Source: Polyangiaceae bacterium
GTDB taxonomy: Bacteria > Myxococcota_A > Polyangia > Polyangiales > Polyangiaceae
Assembly (NCBI GenBank): GCA_016712345.1
Contig: JADJRH010000011.1
Location: 4,340,001-4,404,000 of the forward strand
Length of the DNA stretch: 64,000 nucleotides
Direction of reading: 5' to 3'
The notes beneath the pieces were generated by a model. That model worked only from the letters and a program-made list of their open reading frames with translations, was not told the origin of the DNA and did no database searches. Position 1 is the first letter of the stretch. Each line of letters opens with the position of its first letter. The position numbers and the translations under genes are program-made. Below, one piece after another: positions 34,147-43,834 of the stretch.

Positions 34147-35574
34147 TCACGTGGGAGGTTCAACCGGCGGATCGTCGTCGGGGATAATGCACGCCGAGAG
34201 GTCAAACAGCATGAACAAAAGGGCCTTTTCTTGAGGCGACATTTCTGTTGTTACGCAGCCATTTGGAAAAGGTTGTCCAATTTGATCACCCGACGAAACG
34301 TGAATGTCGCTGTACACCAAACGCCCGCATTGCTCCTCTGCGGGCACACCAATGGGCGTATTAAAAGTAAAATATTGTACTGAGTTGTAATCGGGCTGAA
34401 TAATCCACTGCTGCGAGATCGCCGGGTTTGTTGCGTCGACAGTGTGTTGAGCTTCTTTGATTTGAATCTCACCGAGCACCGTGGAAGCTCCCACGTTGAT
34501 GAGCCATTCGGCCATGGCCGCCCCTTTTGGAAACGACTGATCCACAAATGCGGTGATGGGGTTGGGTAGATCGGGTTGATGGTTAAACACCGCCGATGTG
34601 GGGAACGGCGCGGGCCCCTGCTCCAAGAAATAGTTATTCCAATGCGAGGCAAAAACCCGCCCGCCCGAAGCTGTATAGTCGTACATTGCCTGAAGCGCCT
34701 CGGCAGGCTTGTTATTGGGCGCGGGGTTACCTTCACAGGCAAGAAGCACCACATCGTATTTCATAAGGGCTTCTTTGGTTCCCCACAACGTTTGGGCATC
34801 TGGAAAGTCTGCCCCTCCGGCAATGGCCCCGTCATACTTGTTGGCCCCGCCGCCGCCCGCGTAGAGGTGCACCTTACCACCTCCCGCACCGTTCACCGAG
34901 AACTCCCCGTCATCGAGACCAATTTTTCGGAGGAGACACTCAAGCGGGTCGGCTCCGCCGGTGGCAAGAGCAATGGAGGGGAGATCGCCCTCCGTTTGGT
35001 TTTTGGGCAAGCGGGTTTGCTCGGGATCGGTCACAGGGTTGTCTTGGCAGGCGGTCACCGTGGAAACGGTGATCTGACGGCGCCACTTGCCCACCTGAAT
35101 AACAAGCGGAATATTGTCACCCACGGGCGCATTTTTGAGTACAAATTGGCCCTTTGTATCAGTGAGTGCCGTAACAAGAGGGCTGCCGCTTAGGGTAGAA
35201 CCGCATTGATCGCAACTGGCCCCGTCTGGCCGAGCGTTGAGGGGTGCATTGGGAATGTACACAACGACGTTGTATAGAGGCGTTTTACCCTCGGGTGCGT
35301 ACACAACGCCGCTGATCGTTGTGGTGATATCCCCACCACACGTCACCTGTTGGCACTCAAGCCCAACACATCCCTGACCGCTGGTTACAGGGAAATCGTC
35401 GCCGGCCTGCCCGCTGGAAGTGGAACTTCCGGCAACGCCCCCGGTGGCTCCGGTGGAGCTTGTGGATCCACCGCTACCCCCTGTGAGGGTGGTCGGCGCG
35501 GAGTCACAGGCGCTTGTACCAATTGCCGCGGAGAGCAGAGTTCCAAACGCAAAAAGAGCGGTTTTGTACTTCAT
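34147..35574 (-). CDS. Lipoprotein with carboxypeptidase regulatory-like domain
   Basis: The protein starts at ATG 35574 with a GGGAG ribosome site just before it. The signal ends in a lipobox-like SAC; Gly/Ser/Thr linker and a Cys pair (CVGLECQQVTC) follow. Residues about 85-180 form a CarboxypepD_reg-like sandwich (TTISGVVYAPEGKTPLYNVVVYIP, TDTKGQFVLKNAPVGDNIPLVI). The rest (about 200-475) is a conserved-looking domain of unknown role. It contains YDVVLLACEGNP and YTASGGRVFASHWNNYFL, a layout like glutamine-amidotransferase-like ThuA domains, but no catalytic triad is evident. Lipoproteins of this build are common in myxobacteria. It starts 13 bases after the TamB stop, so it is likely co-transcribed with tamB. 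Confidence 0.8.
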   Translation of the reverse strand: MKYKTALFAFGTLLSAAIGTSACDSAPTTLTGGSGGSTSSTGATGGVAGSSTSSGQAGDDFPVTSGQGCVGLECQQVTCGGDITTTISGVVYAPEGKTPLYNVVVYIPNAPLNARPDGASCDQCGSTLSGSPLVTALTDTKGQFVLKNAPVGDNIPLVIQVGKWRRQITVSTVTACQDNPVTDPEQTRLPKNQTEGDLPSIALATGGADPLECLLRKIGLDDGEFSVNGAGGGKVHLYAGGGGANKYDGAIAGGADFPDAQTLWGTKEALMKYDVVLLACEGNPAPNNKPAEALQAMYDYTASGGRVFASHWNNYFLEQGPAPFPTSAVFNHQPDLPNPITAFVDQSFPKGAAMAEWLINVGASTVLGEIQIKEAQHTVDATNPAISQQWIIQPDYNSVQYFTFNTPIGVPAEEQCGRLVYSDIHVSSGDQIGQPFPNGCVTTEMSPQEKALLFMLFDLSACIIPDDDPPVEPPT

Positions 35575-35587
35575 CGCAACTCCCAAG

Positions 35588-38500
35588 TCAGTCTTTACTT
35601 GATACTTCCCAAACAAAGCCGGCCCCACCGCCGCCCCTCGTTCCACCCACGGCTCCCACCCCCAGAAGCATGCGCGGAACGTTTACAAACACATAGTCCA
35701 ACTCCACTTCGGCATCACTTTGGCCGGGCGATGATGGGCGCGCGCCCACCCGGAAACGAAGCGCATTTCCAACAAATCGCTCCGCCTCAAAGTGCGTGAT
35801 CTTACCATAGGCCTGCGGGTCGTCGTACGGATCTCCCCAAGCGGCAAACCGATCGACAAAGAGGAGATGCGGAAGGTTCACTGCCAAAAATCCCAGAACA
35901 AGCAGATTGTCGTGCTGTGGAAACTCGGTGGACATAGACCACGGAAGGTCGGGTTCTGAAACGTAACGCGCCCTACCCGTGTTGTGCATGGCAAGAACAT
36001 CCCATAACGCACCCGATGTACCTGCCCCGGAAAGGACTGTTTTTCGATCGGACAATGGGCCGAACATGTGAATTTTAACGGAGGTGCCGCCGCTCGCTTC
36101 CGAGATCTGACGAAGCGCCGCCGCCCGCATGGGATGCTCAAAATACAAGTCCAAAAACCCCTGCGGGTTGGCTTTGTCAAACACCAAACTCCCCTTCACC
36201 AGTCCGTGATTTTGACCCCCCAGCGACAGCCCTCCGCGGGTGATTGTCAGATTGGCGTTGACCTCGCGCCCCGACGGTCGGCTTTTGACGGTCACTTCTC
36301 CTTTGGGCCAAATCTCAATTGGCGCTTGAAGCAGGTGCGCACCGTCGGCGATATGAACGGAAAGGTCTAACCCCGACTCTTCTTCTTCCGCAGCTTTGGC
36401 CTCTTTTGGAGCCTCTTTTCCCTTGTTTGCTACTGAATCGGGAACAGGGAGTTTTCCCTTGGCCACTTTGCCTTCATCCAAAATGATGAGGTCACCCGCC
36501 TGTACATCTTCAGGTTGGTGCGCGCGTTCAAATCGTTCAGGGATGAGCAGCTCCAACGCTTTGACGCTGACCTTGACCTTACGAACGGGTTTGGAAAGAT
36601 CGGCTTCAGCTCCGATGTCGGCCGAAAGTGTTCCCCTCGGTGCGTCTGCAAAGCCGATCGCGCGCGGACCGAAAACGAGCCATTTGTTTGCTGACAGGGA
36701 GAGCGAGGCCGCGGTGGGCTTGAGCTTGTCGAGCGTGATTTCTGCTTTGGCGAGGAGGGATCTGTCTTTAACTTCTTCGTCGCTTTCTTTCGCTTTGAGG
36801 GCGTCAAGGTGAAGCCCCTTGTCATCGGCGAGAAGTTTCAGACCCACGTCTTGGTAGGCGCGTTTGGTGCCGGGCAATGCGAGCGTTGCATCGTGCAAAT
36901 CCAAAAGCCCTTTTACCGAACCCTCGGCCAGTTTCATTCCAGCGTCGGTTTTTGTGAGTTCGGCGTGGACATTCATGTTCCAGTCGAGTGTACCTTTGAC
37001 ACCCACCTTTGAATTTTCGAGGGCCGCTTTTGGAATGAGACGGCGAATGTCGACCTTGTCGGCTGCAATGGAAGCGTCAATGGGTAGATTTCCACCCTCG
37101 CGAAGTTTGGAAATTTGACTTCGCGAAAGGCTCGCCGCAATTTTTAGAGGTGCTGTGTCGGCATTGGGTTCACCCGCGCCGAGGACAACAGAGATTTGTT
37201 CTGCACCGACATTGAGCGATAAAACGGCGCCGCCTTTTTGCCCATCCACTCGCTCCACGTCGTCAAGAACAACTCCACCTTTGGCGAGAGCCGATTTGGC
37301 TGTTCCGGTGACTGCAATGGATCCTGAAAGGTTGCCCGGCGCTTTTTCAAGGTTGGGCCGCAGCACGGAAAGTGAGGCGAGCGTGCGCTTGGGAATGGAG
37401 AGCAAAAGGTCAAGTTTCGGGTCAAGATGCTCTTTGTCTTTGAGTTGAGCGAAGAGCTTTTTGCCCGCCAGACCGATTTTTCCGGATAGCTTGAGGAGGT
37501 CACTTTTTGCCTGATCACCCCCACCCTCGGGAATGCGCATGTTGACGGTTAGATCGGTTTCTTCTTTTTCAAGGTTGAGCGCCGCGTTCAGCGCAAAAGG
37601 CCCTTTTCCACCGGGTTTTAGTCCGTCACCGTTAATAGCCACGTGAGCGGTTAGGTCTTCACGGTTGCCTTGGAGTTGAATAGCACCGAGAACCATGCCA
37701 CCCATGGCCCGGGTTTCTGGAGAGGCCATAAATAGGTCCGCAGGTAACACCGGACCGAGGGTGATTTCAGCTTTGTATCCAAGGTCGGGCGGGCCGAGAA
37801 CCGGCGAACGGGAGAGGTCAACGTCGGCCCCCACCGCAATCAGTTTTGCTTTTGTAGAGTCTAGCCAAGCCCCGATGTCGGCTCGAACGGCAAGCCGCTC
37901 TCCCGCCGGCTTGAGGGTGGCATCCACATCCACTTTTTGAAAAATGTCAAACCCGGGGACAGCTTTTGCCATGAGGCCAAGATGCAATTTTGCATCGGGT
38001 TTGGCAGCCGTTCCATTCACGTCCAGGTCGAGTGAAATGTCGCCTTGGGGTAAGGTTTGAATGGTTCCTGAAAGGACCGTTTTGGGAACAAACGCCCACA
38101 GGTCTGCAAGTGCCTTTTTGGGTAGAGACGCATGCACTTTCAGCGGGCGGTAGGGATCAATCCCTTTTTTGGCGCCACCGAGCGACAGGGGAAGTTTTGC
38201 TGTGAGGCCAAACACTTCAGCCGCTTCACCCGTTGGAACAAGCGAAACTTTCAGGTCTGCCGCGGATGGGTTGACATCCCCCGAAAGGGCCATTCGCAGC
38301 GTTTTTCCGCCGTCCTCACGCGAAGTGGAAAGGCCGAGAACAAGTTTGGCTTTAGGGCTTTGCGGGGTTCCTTCAACATGGATATCCCCGGCAATCTCCC
38401 CATCGATCCCTTGGAGCTTTTTGCCGCGCATGGCGAGAATGGAAGAGAGTTTGATTCCGGCGATGCGAATATCGGTATCCAGACTCGAAACGGTTACTTT

Positions 38501-40216
38501 TTTGCCGTCTTCGAGCGGGGGATCGTGCCTTGTGAGGGCAGCCTGAGCGTTGAGCCCCAGTGTGCCACCGAAAACGGAGAGTCTTTTGGCGTTGGCAGTG
38601 ACGTCGAGCTGACCATTCAAGAAGCCCCTGACTGTCACCGTCAGATCGTTGGGCGGCAGGCGAACAGCCCCTTTGGGTAGATTGGACTTGATAGCAATCC
38701 CCGCGGCTTTTAGGCGCCCGAGAGCGTCACCCACGTCGCCGTCAACCCCGAGGGTTAGGTTTACCCGCTTGGTCGCAAGTTCCACTTCACCCGCGGCGGT
38801 GACACGTTGTCCAACGGCTTTTATCTCGGCACTCTTGACATGCAAAATACCATTTTTGAGTTCACCCTCAAGGTCGAGCCCATCTACCCGAACGCCCTTG
38901 GCTGTGACGCCTGTCACTTTAATAGAAGCGGTGGCACCGGCGGTTTCCGCCTTTTGACCCCGTCCTTTTACGGCGGCCTTGAGTTCTTCTACCTGAACCG
39001 AGGGCGCATTCATCCCCGAGGCGAGTAACTTCTGGGTGTCCACATTGGAAAGGGTCAGGTTCACATCGTAGTTGGGGTTTGACGGGTCTCCCACGCCGAC
39101 CGAGCCGGCGAGGGCCAATGTGACACCCGGCGCGGTAACCTTACTATCGAGGGTAATTTTGTCGGGCGGACCCGAAACGTGGGTATCAATGTCCACATCC
39201 CCGGCAAGAATATCTTTACCCAGGATTTCATTCACACTCGCGGCGCGCACTTTGAGGCCCAAAACGTCGGCTTTTTGATCGCCCGCCATTTTTCCGTCGG
39301 CGAGTTTGCCCTTTACCTCCACGGATGCGAGCGCCACAGCGCCGGCCAAGAGTTTGTCGAGGGACACCCCTACCCCGTCGTCGCTGATATCCGCTGAAAA
39401 ACCGGCCAGACCGATGTCGAACCCCTTTTCAGGTTTGTCGGGCAGAGTGAGGGCAACATGACCTGAAAGCGGGTGGAGTGTGGCTTTGCCAACACCCTTG
39501 TCGAGCTTGACGGTTAGACCCGTTGTGAGGCTTGAAAGCCCGACTTTTAGACCACCTTGGCCTTTATCAATATGGGCAGCCAAAGCGATCTTCCCAATTT
39601 CAACGTCCACATTTTTGTCGGAGGGAAGGACAGAAAGCGCGCCGTCGATCGCCGCATTGGAAATCTGAATGACGGTTCCATCGGGTTGAACAATGGAAAC
39701 GCCCACGTCGGAGATGGAAAGTGTCTTGACGGTGATGCGCTTGTCGAGCGGCTTCTTATTGGGGTTTTCAGGCTGAGGTTTGAAGAGCCTTTTGATATTG
39801 GACCCACCGTCGGCGTCTTTGACGAGGCTGACCTTGGCGCCGCGCAGACTGACTTCGTTGAGGACCAAATTGCCGCGAAGCAGATCTCCCCAAGAGGGTT
39901 TGACAACCAGGGAGGTTAGACCGATGGCTTCAACCCCCTGCGGATCTTTGAGATGAAGTTCACCCAGTTGAATTTGACCGAAGAGGGCGTAGTCAACTGT
40001 TCCCACTTCAACCTGACCGTCAACCCGGTCGGCAAGACGTTTAACAATGACCCCTTTGATGCGCGTTTTGCCAGCGTCGGTGTGCAGATACCCAACCACG
40101 AGGGCCACAAGGAGGAGCGGCACGCCGAGCATGTAGGCCGCGATCTTGAGAGCGCGCCGCTTTTTCTTTTTGGGGGCCGGCGGAGAAACCGAACCCTCAG
40201 GGGTATCCGAAGCCAT
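35588..40216 (-). CDS. tamB: TamB-like translocation and assembly protein (DUF490/AsmA-like)
   Basis: The 1542-residue protein has an N-terminal signal anchor (KKKKRRALKIAAYMLGVPLLLVALVVGYL). A very long run of amphipathic beta strands follows, with AsmA-like text near the start (GQIQLGELHLKDPQG, LRGAKVSLVKD). The C-terminal 280 residues fit DUF490: ADGAHLLQAPIEIWPKGEV, a TLxG-like strand series, and a final barrel-like segment (DAEVELDYVFVNVPRMLLG, ending GFVWEVSSKD). TamB proteins bridge the periplasm and move lipids or outer-membrane proteins with a TamA/Omp85 partner. Here the partner gene (41028-43052) is on the same strand upstream, but an opposite-strand lipoprotein gene sits between. 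The call rests on length, layout and the C-terminal domain. Confidence 0.88.
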   Translation of the reverse strand: MASDTPEGSVSPPAPKKKKRRALKIAAYMLGVPLLLVALVVGYLHTDAGKTRIKGVIVKRLADRVDGQVEVGTVDYALFGQIQLGELHLKDPQGVEAIGLTSLVVKPSWGDLLRGNLVLNEVSLRGAKVSLVKDADGGSNIKRLFKPQPENPNKKPLDKRITVKTLSISDVGVSIVQPDGTVIQISNAAIDGALSVLPSDKNVDVEIGKIALAAHIDKGQGGLKVGLSSLTTGLTVKLDKGVGKATLHPLSGHVALTLPDKPEKGFDIGLAGFSADISDDGVGVSLDKLLAGAVALASVEVKGKLADGKMAGDQKADVLGLKVRAASVNEILGKDILAGDVDIDTHVSGPPDKITLDSKVTAPGVTLALAGSVGVGDPSNPNYDVNLTLSNVDTQKLLASGMNAPSVQVEELKAAVKGRGQKAETAGATASIKVTGVTAKGVRVDGLDLEGELKNGILHVKSAEIKAVGQRVTAAGEVELATKRVNLTLGVDGDVGDALGRLKAAGIAIKSNLPKGAVRLPPNDLTVTVRGFLNGQLDVTANAKRLSVFGGTLGLNAQAALTRHDPPLEDGKKVTVSSLDTDIRIAGIKLSSILAMRGKKLQGIDGEIAGDIHVEGTPQSPKAKLVLGLSTSREDGGKTLRMALSGDVNPSAADLKVSLVPTGEAAEVFGLTAKLPLSLGGAKKGIDPYRPLKVHASLPKKALADLWAFVPKTVLSGTIQTLPQGDISLDLDVNGTAAKPDAKLHLGLMAKAVPGFDIFQKVDVDATLKPAGERLAVRADIGAWLDSTKAKLIAVGADVDLSRSPVLGPPDLGYKAEITLGPVLPADLFMASPETRAMGGMVLGAIQLQGNREDLTAHVAINGDGLKPGGKGPFALNAALNLEKEETDLTVNMRIPEGGGDQAKSDLLKLSGKIGLAGKKLFAQLKDKEHLDPKLDLLLSIPKRTLASLSVLRPNLEKAPGNLSGSIAVTGTAKSALAKGGVVLDDVERVDGQKGGAVLSLNVGAEQISVVLGAGEPNADTAPLKIAASLSRSQISKLREGGNLPIDASIAADKVDIRRLIPKAALENSKVGVKGTLDWNMNVHAELTKTDAGMKLAEGSVKGLLDLHDATLALPGTKRAYQDVGLKLLADDKGLHLDALKAKESDEEVKDRSLLAKAEITLDKLKPTAASLSLSANKWLVFGPRAIGFADAPRGTLSADIGAEADLSKPVRKVKVSVKALELLIPERFERAHQPEDVQAGDLIILDEGKVAKGKLPVPDSVANKGKEAPKEAKAAEEEESGLDLSVHIADGAHLLQAPIEIWPKGEVTVKSRPSGREVNANLTITRGGLSLGGQNHGLVKGSLVFDKANPQGFLDLYFEHPMRAAALRQISEASGGTSVKIHMFGPLSDRKTVLSGAGTSGALWDVLAMHNTGRARYVSEPDLPWSMSTEFPQHDNLLVLGFLAVNLPHLLFVDRFAAWGDPYDDPQAYGKITHFEAERFVGNALRFRVGARPSSPGQSDAEVELDYVFVNVPRMLLGVGAVGGTRGGGGAGFVWEVSSKD

Positions 40217-40338
40217 TTCATGGTCAGCATACCCGGATCACCGGCGGCGCGCGAGGTCGAAAAGTGCTTTCGCGAAGGTAACTCTACTGAAATAGTTTTG
40301 TCGTGGACGACGGCGCGATCGAGTGAAACGATGGAGTC

Positions 40339-41019
40339 ATGAACTTTGGAAGCTTGAACAGGTTATTTGGATTGAGCGCTGTGATATCTCTCGCCCTTGG
40401 CTGCGGTGGCAACGTCTCCATTGGAACGGGCAGCGGCGGTGAAGGCGGAAGCGGCGCCACCGGTAATACAACCACCGGAAACTCAACCACGAGCGGCACG
40501 GGGGGCGCGGGCAACTCAACAACCGTAGCCGGGGGAACGGGAGGCTTCGGCGGATTTGGTGGGTGCGACGGGATGAACCACACCGCGTGTGTTGCCAACT
40601 TTCCCCAGTGCCTACCCGTTTACGATGATGAGTGTTGCCCAAGTTGCAATCCGCAGGGAGGCTGCGCCGATTGCATCAACATTCAGTTTCATCACTGCGA
40701 AGCTGCCCCCAATTGCAAGCCGGCGAGCTGCGGTTTTATCCCCGAGTGGGCATGCAACGGGAAACAACCTGACTGCGATATTGACCCGGGAGGCTCCACC
40801 GAACCGTGCGCCACTGCGGCGGGCTGCATTCCCGCGTATTGCAATCTGAATCTGGACTGCACAACCGATCCAATCTGCCATCCCATCGGCGGCAACATCT
40901 GCACCGCGTTTTGTGAGTCGCTTCCTCCTCCGTGCCCGGATGGAACCACAGCAGAAACCAACGGGTCGTGTTGGACTGGAATGTGTATACCCGCAGAACT
41001 TTGCCCACCCATCCCGTAA
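40339..41019 (+). CDS. Cys-rich lipoprotein of unknown function
   Basis: The signal peptide has a lipobox (ISLALGC) followed by a Gly/Ser/Thr/Asn linker (GTGSGGEGGSGATGNTTTGN). The remaining 150 residues hold about 25 cysteines in pairs (CCPSCNPQGGCADC, CEAAPNCKPASCG, CNLNLDCTTDPICHP). I do not recognise a named family; the spacing is reminiscent of disulfide-bonded surface modules. It is the only plus-strand gene between tamB and its Omp85 partner and converges on the latter with an 8-base gap. Its position might be chance, or the protein could be a client or adaptor of the Tam machinery. Only expression data could tell. Confidence 0.75.
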   Translation: MNFGSLNRLFGLSAVISLALGCGGNVSIGTGSGGEGGSGATGNTTTGNSTTSGTGGAGNSTTVAGGTGGFGGFGGCDGMNHTACVANFPQCLPVYDDECCPSCNPQGGCADCINIQFHHCEAAPNCKPASCGFIPEWACNGKQPDCDIDPGGSTEPCATAAGCIPAYCNLNLDCTTDPICHPIGGNICTAFCESLPPPCPDGTTAETNGSCWTGMCIPAELCPPIP

Positions 41020-41027
41020 AATTCGCC

Positions 41028-43052
41028 CTAAAAAGCCTCACCTATGCGGGCAAATGCCGAAACCGGATTATCATTTAGATCTTGTACTTGGCCCCGCGAG
41101 AGCGCTCTGTACGCCACGTCCACCGAAATGGGTAGATACCAAATGCGCAGGCGCAGGCCCAATCCGGCCGCAAAGCTCGGCCCTTCTTCAAACGGGTTGA
41201 GCGCCGGCCCGGCCCCCCCGAGATCGCCGAACAACACAACCCCGTATTGTTTTTGAACGGGCAAAAAACGCAGTTCAGCCGAGAGTTCAAATAACGAAAG
41301 CCCGCCGATTGCCCTGTCAGAGCACGCTGTCAGATCGGTAGAAAATGGCACGCACTTTTGCAAAACGGGAGAAAGGCGCTGCCTTCCTTCTCCGCGAAAA
41401 CCGTAGGCACCGCCGCCGAAAAGGCGGGCACCCAAAGGTACACCCGCCGAATCGTTGAGGAACGACCACTCGGCAAAGGCTCTACCCGCAACCGACAAAG
41501 CCGATGTGATGGGTAGATAGCCGCGGGCTTCAGGCGCGACGTTCAAGTACCTGTGTGTACCCACCGGCGCGCCGGGCGCAAATCGCGCCGTAACGCCGAG
41601 GTAGTGGCCACTTTTTGTTTCAACAGGGTTGTCTCGGGCGTCCCAACGGAGCGCCGCGGACAGTTCTGGAACGAAACTCTCGGGCGACGAGGGTAAGGCA
41701 TATTTTTGCCTCTCCCCTTCTGAAAAGTTTGAAAAGTTGGTGGCGAGGCCGTAGACAGCCAAGAGGTCGGTGTCAAAAAACACCCCTTTTCCAAGGGTGG
41801 CGCGCACTCCCGGGCCCGCCGACAGCTCTGTCAGATATGCGTCGGGGTAAAGTGCTGTTCGAAGGCGGGCCGAAAGGCGCAGATCTCCCATGCGGCCGAG
41901 AACACCTGAATGAACGGTGCGGATGAGGGCCTCCCCGTAAGGACCGTTGGGCTGACCGGGGTTTTGGTCAAACAAAATTCCGTATCCGAGGCGCCCTTCA
42001 AGCACCAAGTGGTGCATCGGCGCAAAGACATTTCGAAACCACGCAGTGGCTCCCAGTGTGGCGTCTGCCCGCGCTGGGTCGATCTCAAATCCGCCGCGAA
42101 CGCGCAATGTGCGGCTCGGGGCCTCCACAACATGAATGGTAAGGTTGAGCGCGCCTGGGAGTTTGCGCGGAACGAAGTTGCCGTCTTTGTCTACCTGCTC
42201 GTCTCGAAGCTCACCGCCGGTGTCAGGTGCGGTTCCGGGCGCAATAAATTTTGTGTCAGAGTCGGTACGAACGAACACCGAAGCAAAGGAACCTGAATCG
42301 AGCAGGTCGCGAACAACCGTGTCGCGTAAGGTCTCCCGATAAAGGTCACCCACGGCCATTCCACTGCGCTCTAGAATTTTTTCGGCGGAGACTTTGACGT
42401 GACCGTCAACTTTGATGGAACCGATGTTGGTTTTGGGCCCGGCGTCCACAAAGTAATACCAGTGAATCAGGCGCTTTTTCTTATCAACATAGGAGCGACT
42501 GTACACATTGGCATGACCATACCCTTCCGCTCGGAGGTGGTCGCTCATTGTAATGCGGACTTTGCGAAACTGTTCCAAGTCGATCTTGGTTTCACCCTCT
42601 GTAAAAGGGATCATCCCAAGGAGCTTGTCTGTTTCTTCTTTCGGGGGCCCGGCAAGGTGAACTTCACCAATGGTATAGCGCTCCCCCTCGTTCACTCTGA
42701 ATGTCAGGGCTACCTGTGAACGGTCGGCCGAAAACTCTTCTTCGGGCAGTTTAACGTTTACGTCAAAGTAGCCATACTGCTGGTAATACGCCTCAATTCT
42801 GCGGCGATCTTCGGCTTCACGAAATTCACTGAAACGCCGGGGAACGAGGATCAAACTGCCGGGTCGCATGCCGAGCCGTTCGAGCAATGTGTCGACGGGG
42901 AGCGACAGAGGAGGTTGACCTTCCGTAGGTAAGATCTCCACCTTGCGGACCAGGATGTCTGTCTCGCCGGGCGCGCGCACGGGGCGCACCTGACATCCCG
43001 CTGCGGCGAGTGCGAACGAAACAACAGCGGCTCGAATCCAATTTCCGGTCAC
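41028..43052 (-). CDS. Omp85-family outer-membrane protein, TamA/TamL-like with lipobox
   Basis: The protein has POTRA-like repeats in the first half (VRKVEILPTEGQPPLSLPVD, YYQQYGYFDVNVKLPEEEF, NEGERYTIGEVHLAGPP, IGSIKVDGHVKVSAEKIL). A 16-strand type barrel follows, with the family signature LFGGGAYGFRGEGRQRL, the RG motif of lid loop 6. The GTG at 43052 gives a signal peptide ending FALAAAGC, a lipobox. A longer start at 43112 would add an unlikely charged leader. A lipidated Omp85 is the hallmark of TamL in Bacteroidota, so I call it TamL-like; BamA itself is not excluded. tamB follows on the same strand after the opposing lipoprotein gene. Confidence 0.85.
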   Translation of the reverse strand: MTGNWIRAAVVSFALAAAGCQVRPVRAPGETDILVRKVEILPTEGQPPLSLPVDTLLERLGMRPGSLILVPRRFSEFREAEDRRRIEAYYQQYGYFDVNVKLPEEEFSADRSQVALTFRVNEGERYTIGEVHLAGPPKEETDKLLGMIPFTEGETKIDLEQFRKVRITMSDHLRAEGYGHANVYSRSYVDKKKRLIHWYYFVDAGPKTNIGSIKVDGHVKVSAEKILERSGMAVGDLYRETLRDTVVRDLLDSGSFASVFVRTDSDTKFIAPGTAPDTGGELRDEQVDKDGNFVPRKLPGALNLTIHVVEAPSRTLRVRGGFEIDPARADATLGATAWFRNVFAPMHHLVLEGRLGYGILFDQNPGQPNGPYGEALIRTVHSGVLGRMGDLRLSARLRTALYPDAYLTELSAGPGVRATLGKGVFFDTDLLAVYGLATNFSNFSEGERQKYALPSSPESFVPELSAALRWDARDNPVETKSGHYLGVTARFAPGAPVGTHRYLNVAPEARGYLPITSALSVAGRAFAEWSFLNDSAGVPLGARLFGGGAYGFRGEGRQRLSPVLQKCVPFSTDLTACSDRAIGGLSLFELSAELRFLPVQKQYGVVLFGDLGGAGPALNPFEEGPSFAAGLGLRLRIWYLPISVDVAYRALSRGQVQDLNDNPVSAFARIGEAF

Positions 43053-43175
43053 GCGAGCGCGCGAGGATAACCGAGGCTCAGCGCTTTGGCTGTCAATTTG
43101 CGCGAGGGCCAAGAAGTGTACTCAACTGCGGAGAGCATCTTGGGACCGAGGCGCCGGGCACGCTATGCTCGCGCC

Positions 43176-43697
43176 ATGGATACGTGTCCCAATTGCACCG
43201 CGCCTCGTGAAGCCGGCGCCGTCGTTTGCAAATTCTGCAAAACGCAGCTCGTAAAAGACTTGGCAAAAGAGGCCGTTAAATGTGGTCAATGCGGCACCTA
43301 CAGTCCAATCACCGCAACAAACTGCACCAAGTGCAACGCGTGGGTGGTTGTCAAATGCGTTTTCTGCGGGGCGCTTTCGCCCAATCATGCTGTCGCGTGT
43401 ACACGTTGCAACGAGGTGTTTGCGGGAGCGATGGAGCGTTATCAAGCGCGACAAGAACAGGCCGCAAGCGCCCGGAATATGGAACTGTTGTCGAGCGTGG
43501 GCGGTGTGGCTGCGGCCTTTTTGGGAGCGGCAGCCGGGTCGGCTCTGTCGGGCGACGTAGAGTTTGAAGCGCCGCGCCACTCGCGACGCAGGCGTTCTCA
43601 CAGTCACGACGACAACGACGGACCGCCCGGGGGTGAAGGCGGCGGCTTGATGGATGCGCTTCTGTCGAGCGACGACAACAGCGACGACAACAGTTAG
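43176..43697 (+). CDS. Triple zinc-ribbon protein
   Basis: The likely start is ATG 43176 (MDTCPNC); 43086 would add 30 unrelated residues. Three CxxC pairs of knuckles are visible: CPNC/CKFC (about 4-26), CGQC/CTKC (about 38-58) and CVFC/CTRC (about 65-86). These are double-zinc-ribbon-like. A short hydrophobic stretch (LLSSVGGVAAAFLGAAAGSAL) follows and may insert in a membrane. The tail is Arg/Ser/His/Asp-rich and ends in DDNSDDNS. No enzymatic domain is seen. A role in protein or nucleic-acid binding is generic for this fold. It is divergent from the Omp85 gene. Confidence 0.78.
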   Translation: MDTCPNCTAPREAGAVVCKFCKTQLVKDLAKEAVKCGQCGTYSPITATNCTKCNAWVVVKCVFCGALSPNHAVACTRCNEVFAGAMERYQARQEQAASARNMELLSSVGGVAAAFLGAAAGSALSGDVEFEAPRHSRRRRSHSHDDNDGPPGGEGGGLMDALLSSDDNSDDNS

Positions 43698-43834
43698 TGC
43701 CGCGTGTCAAAGTCCTGCCGGACTTTTGGCGCCGCCGACGCGGCGCGCTTCGCGAAAGGGTTGCCAAATTGTTTTGGCCCCTTTTCGGGCGCTTAGGGCG
43801 AGCCTATAAGGCGGCATCGTTTTGAGGAGGAAGC

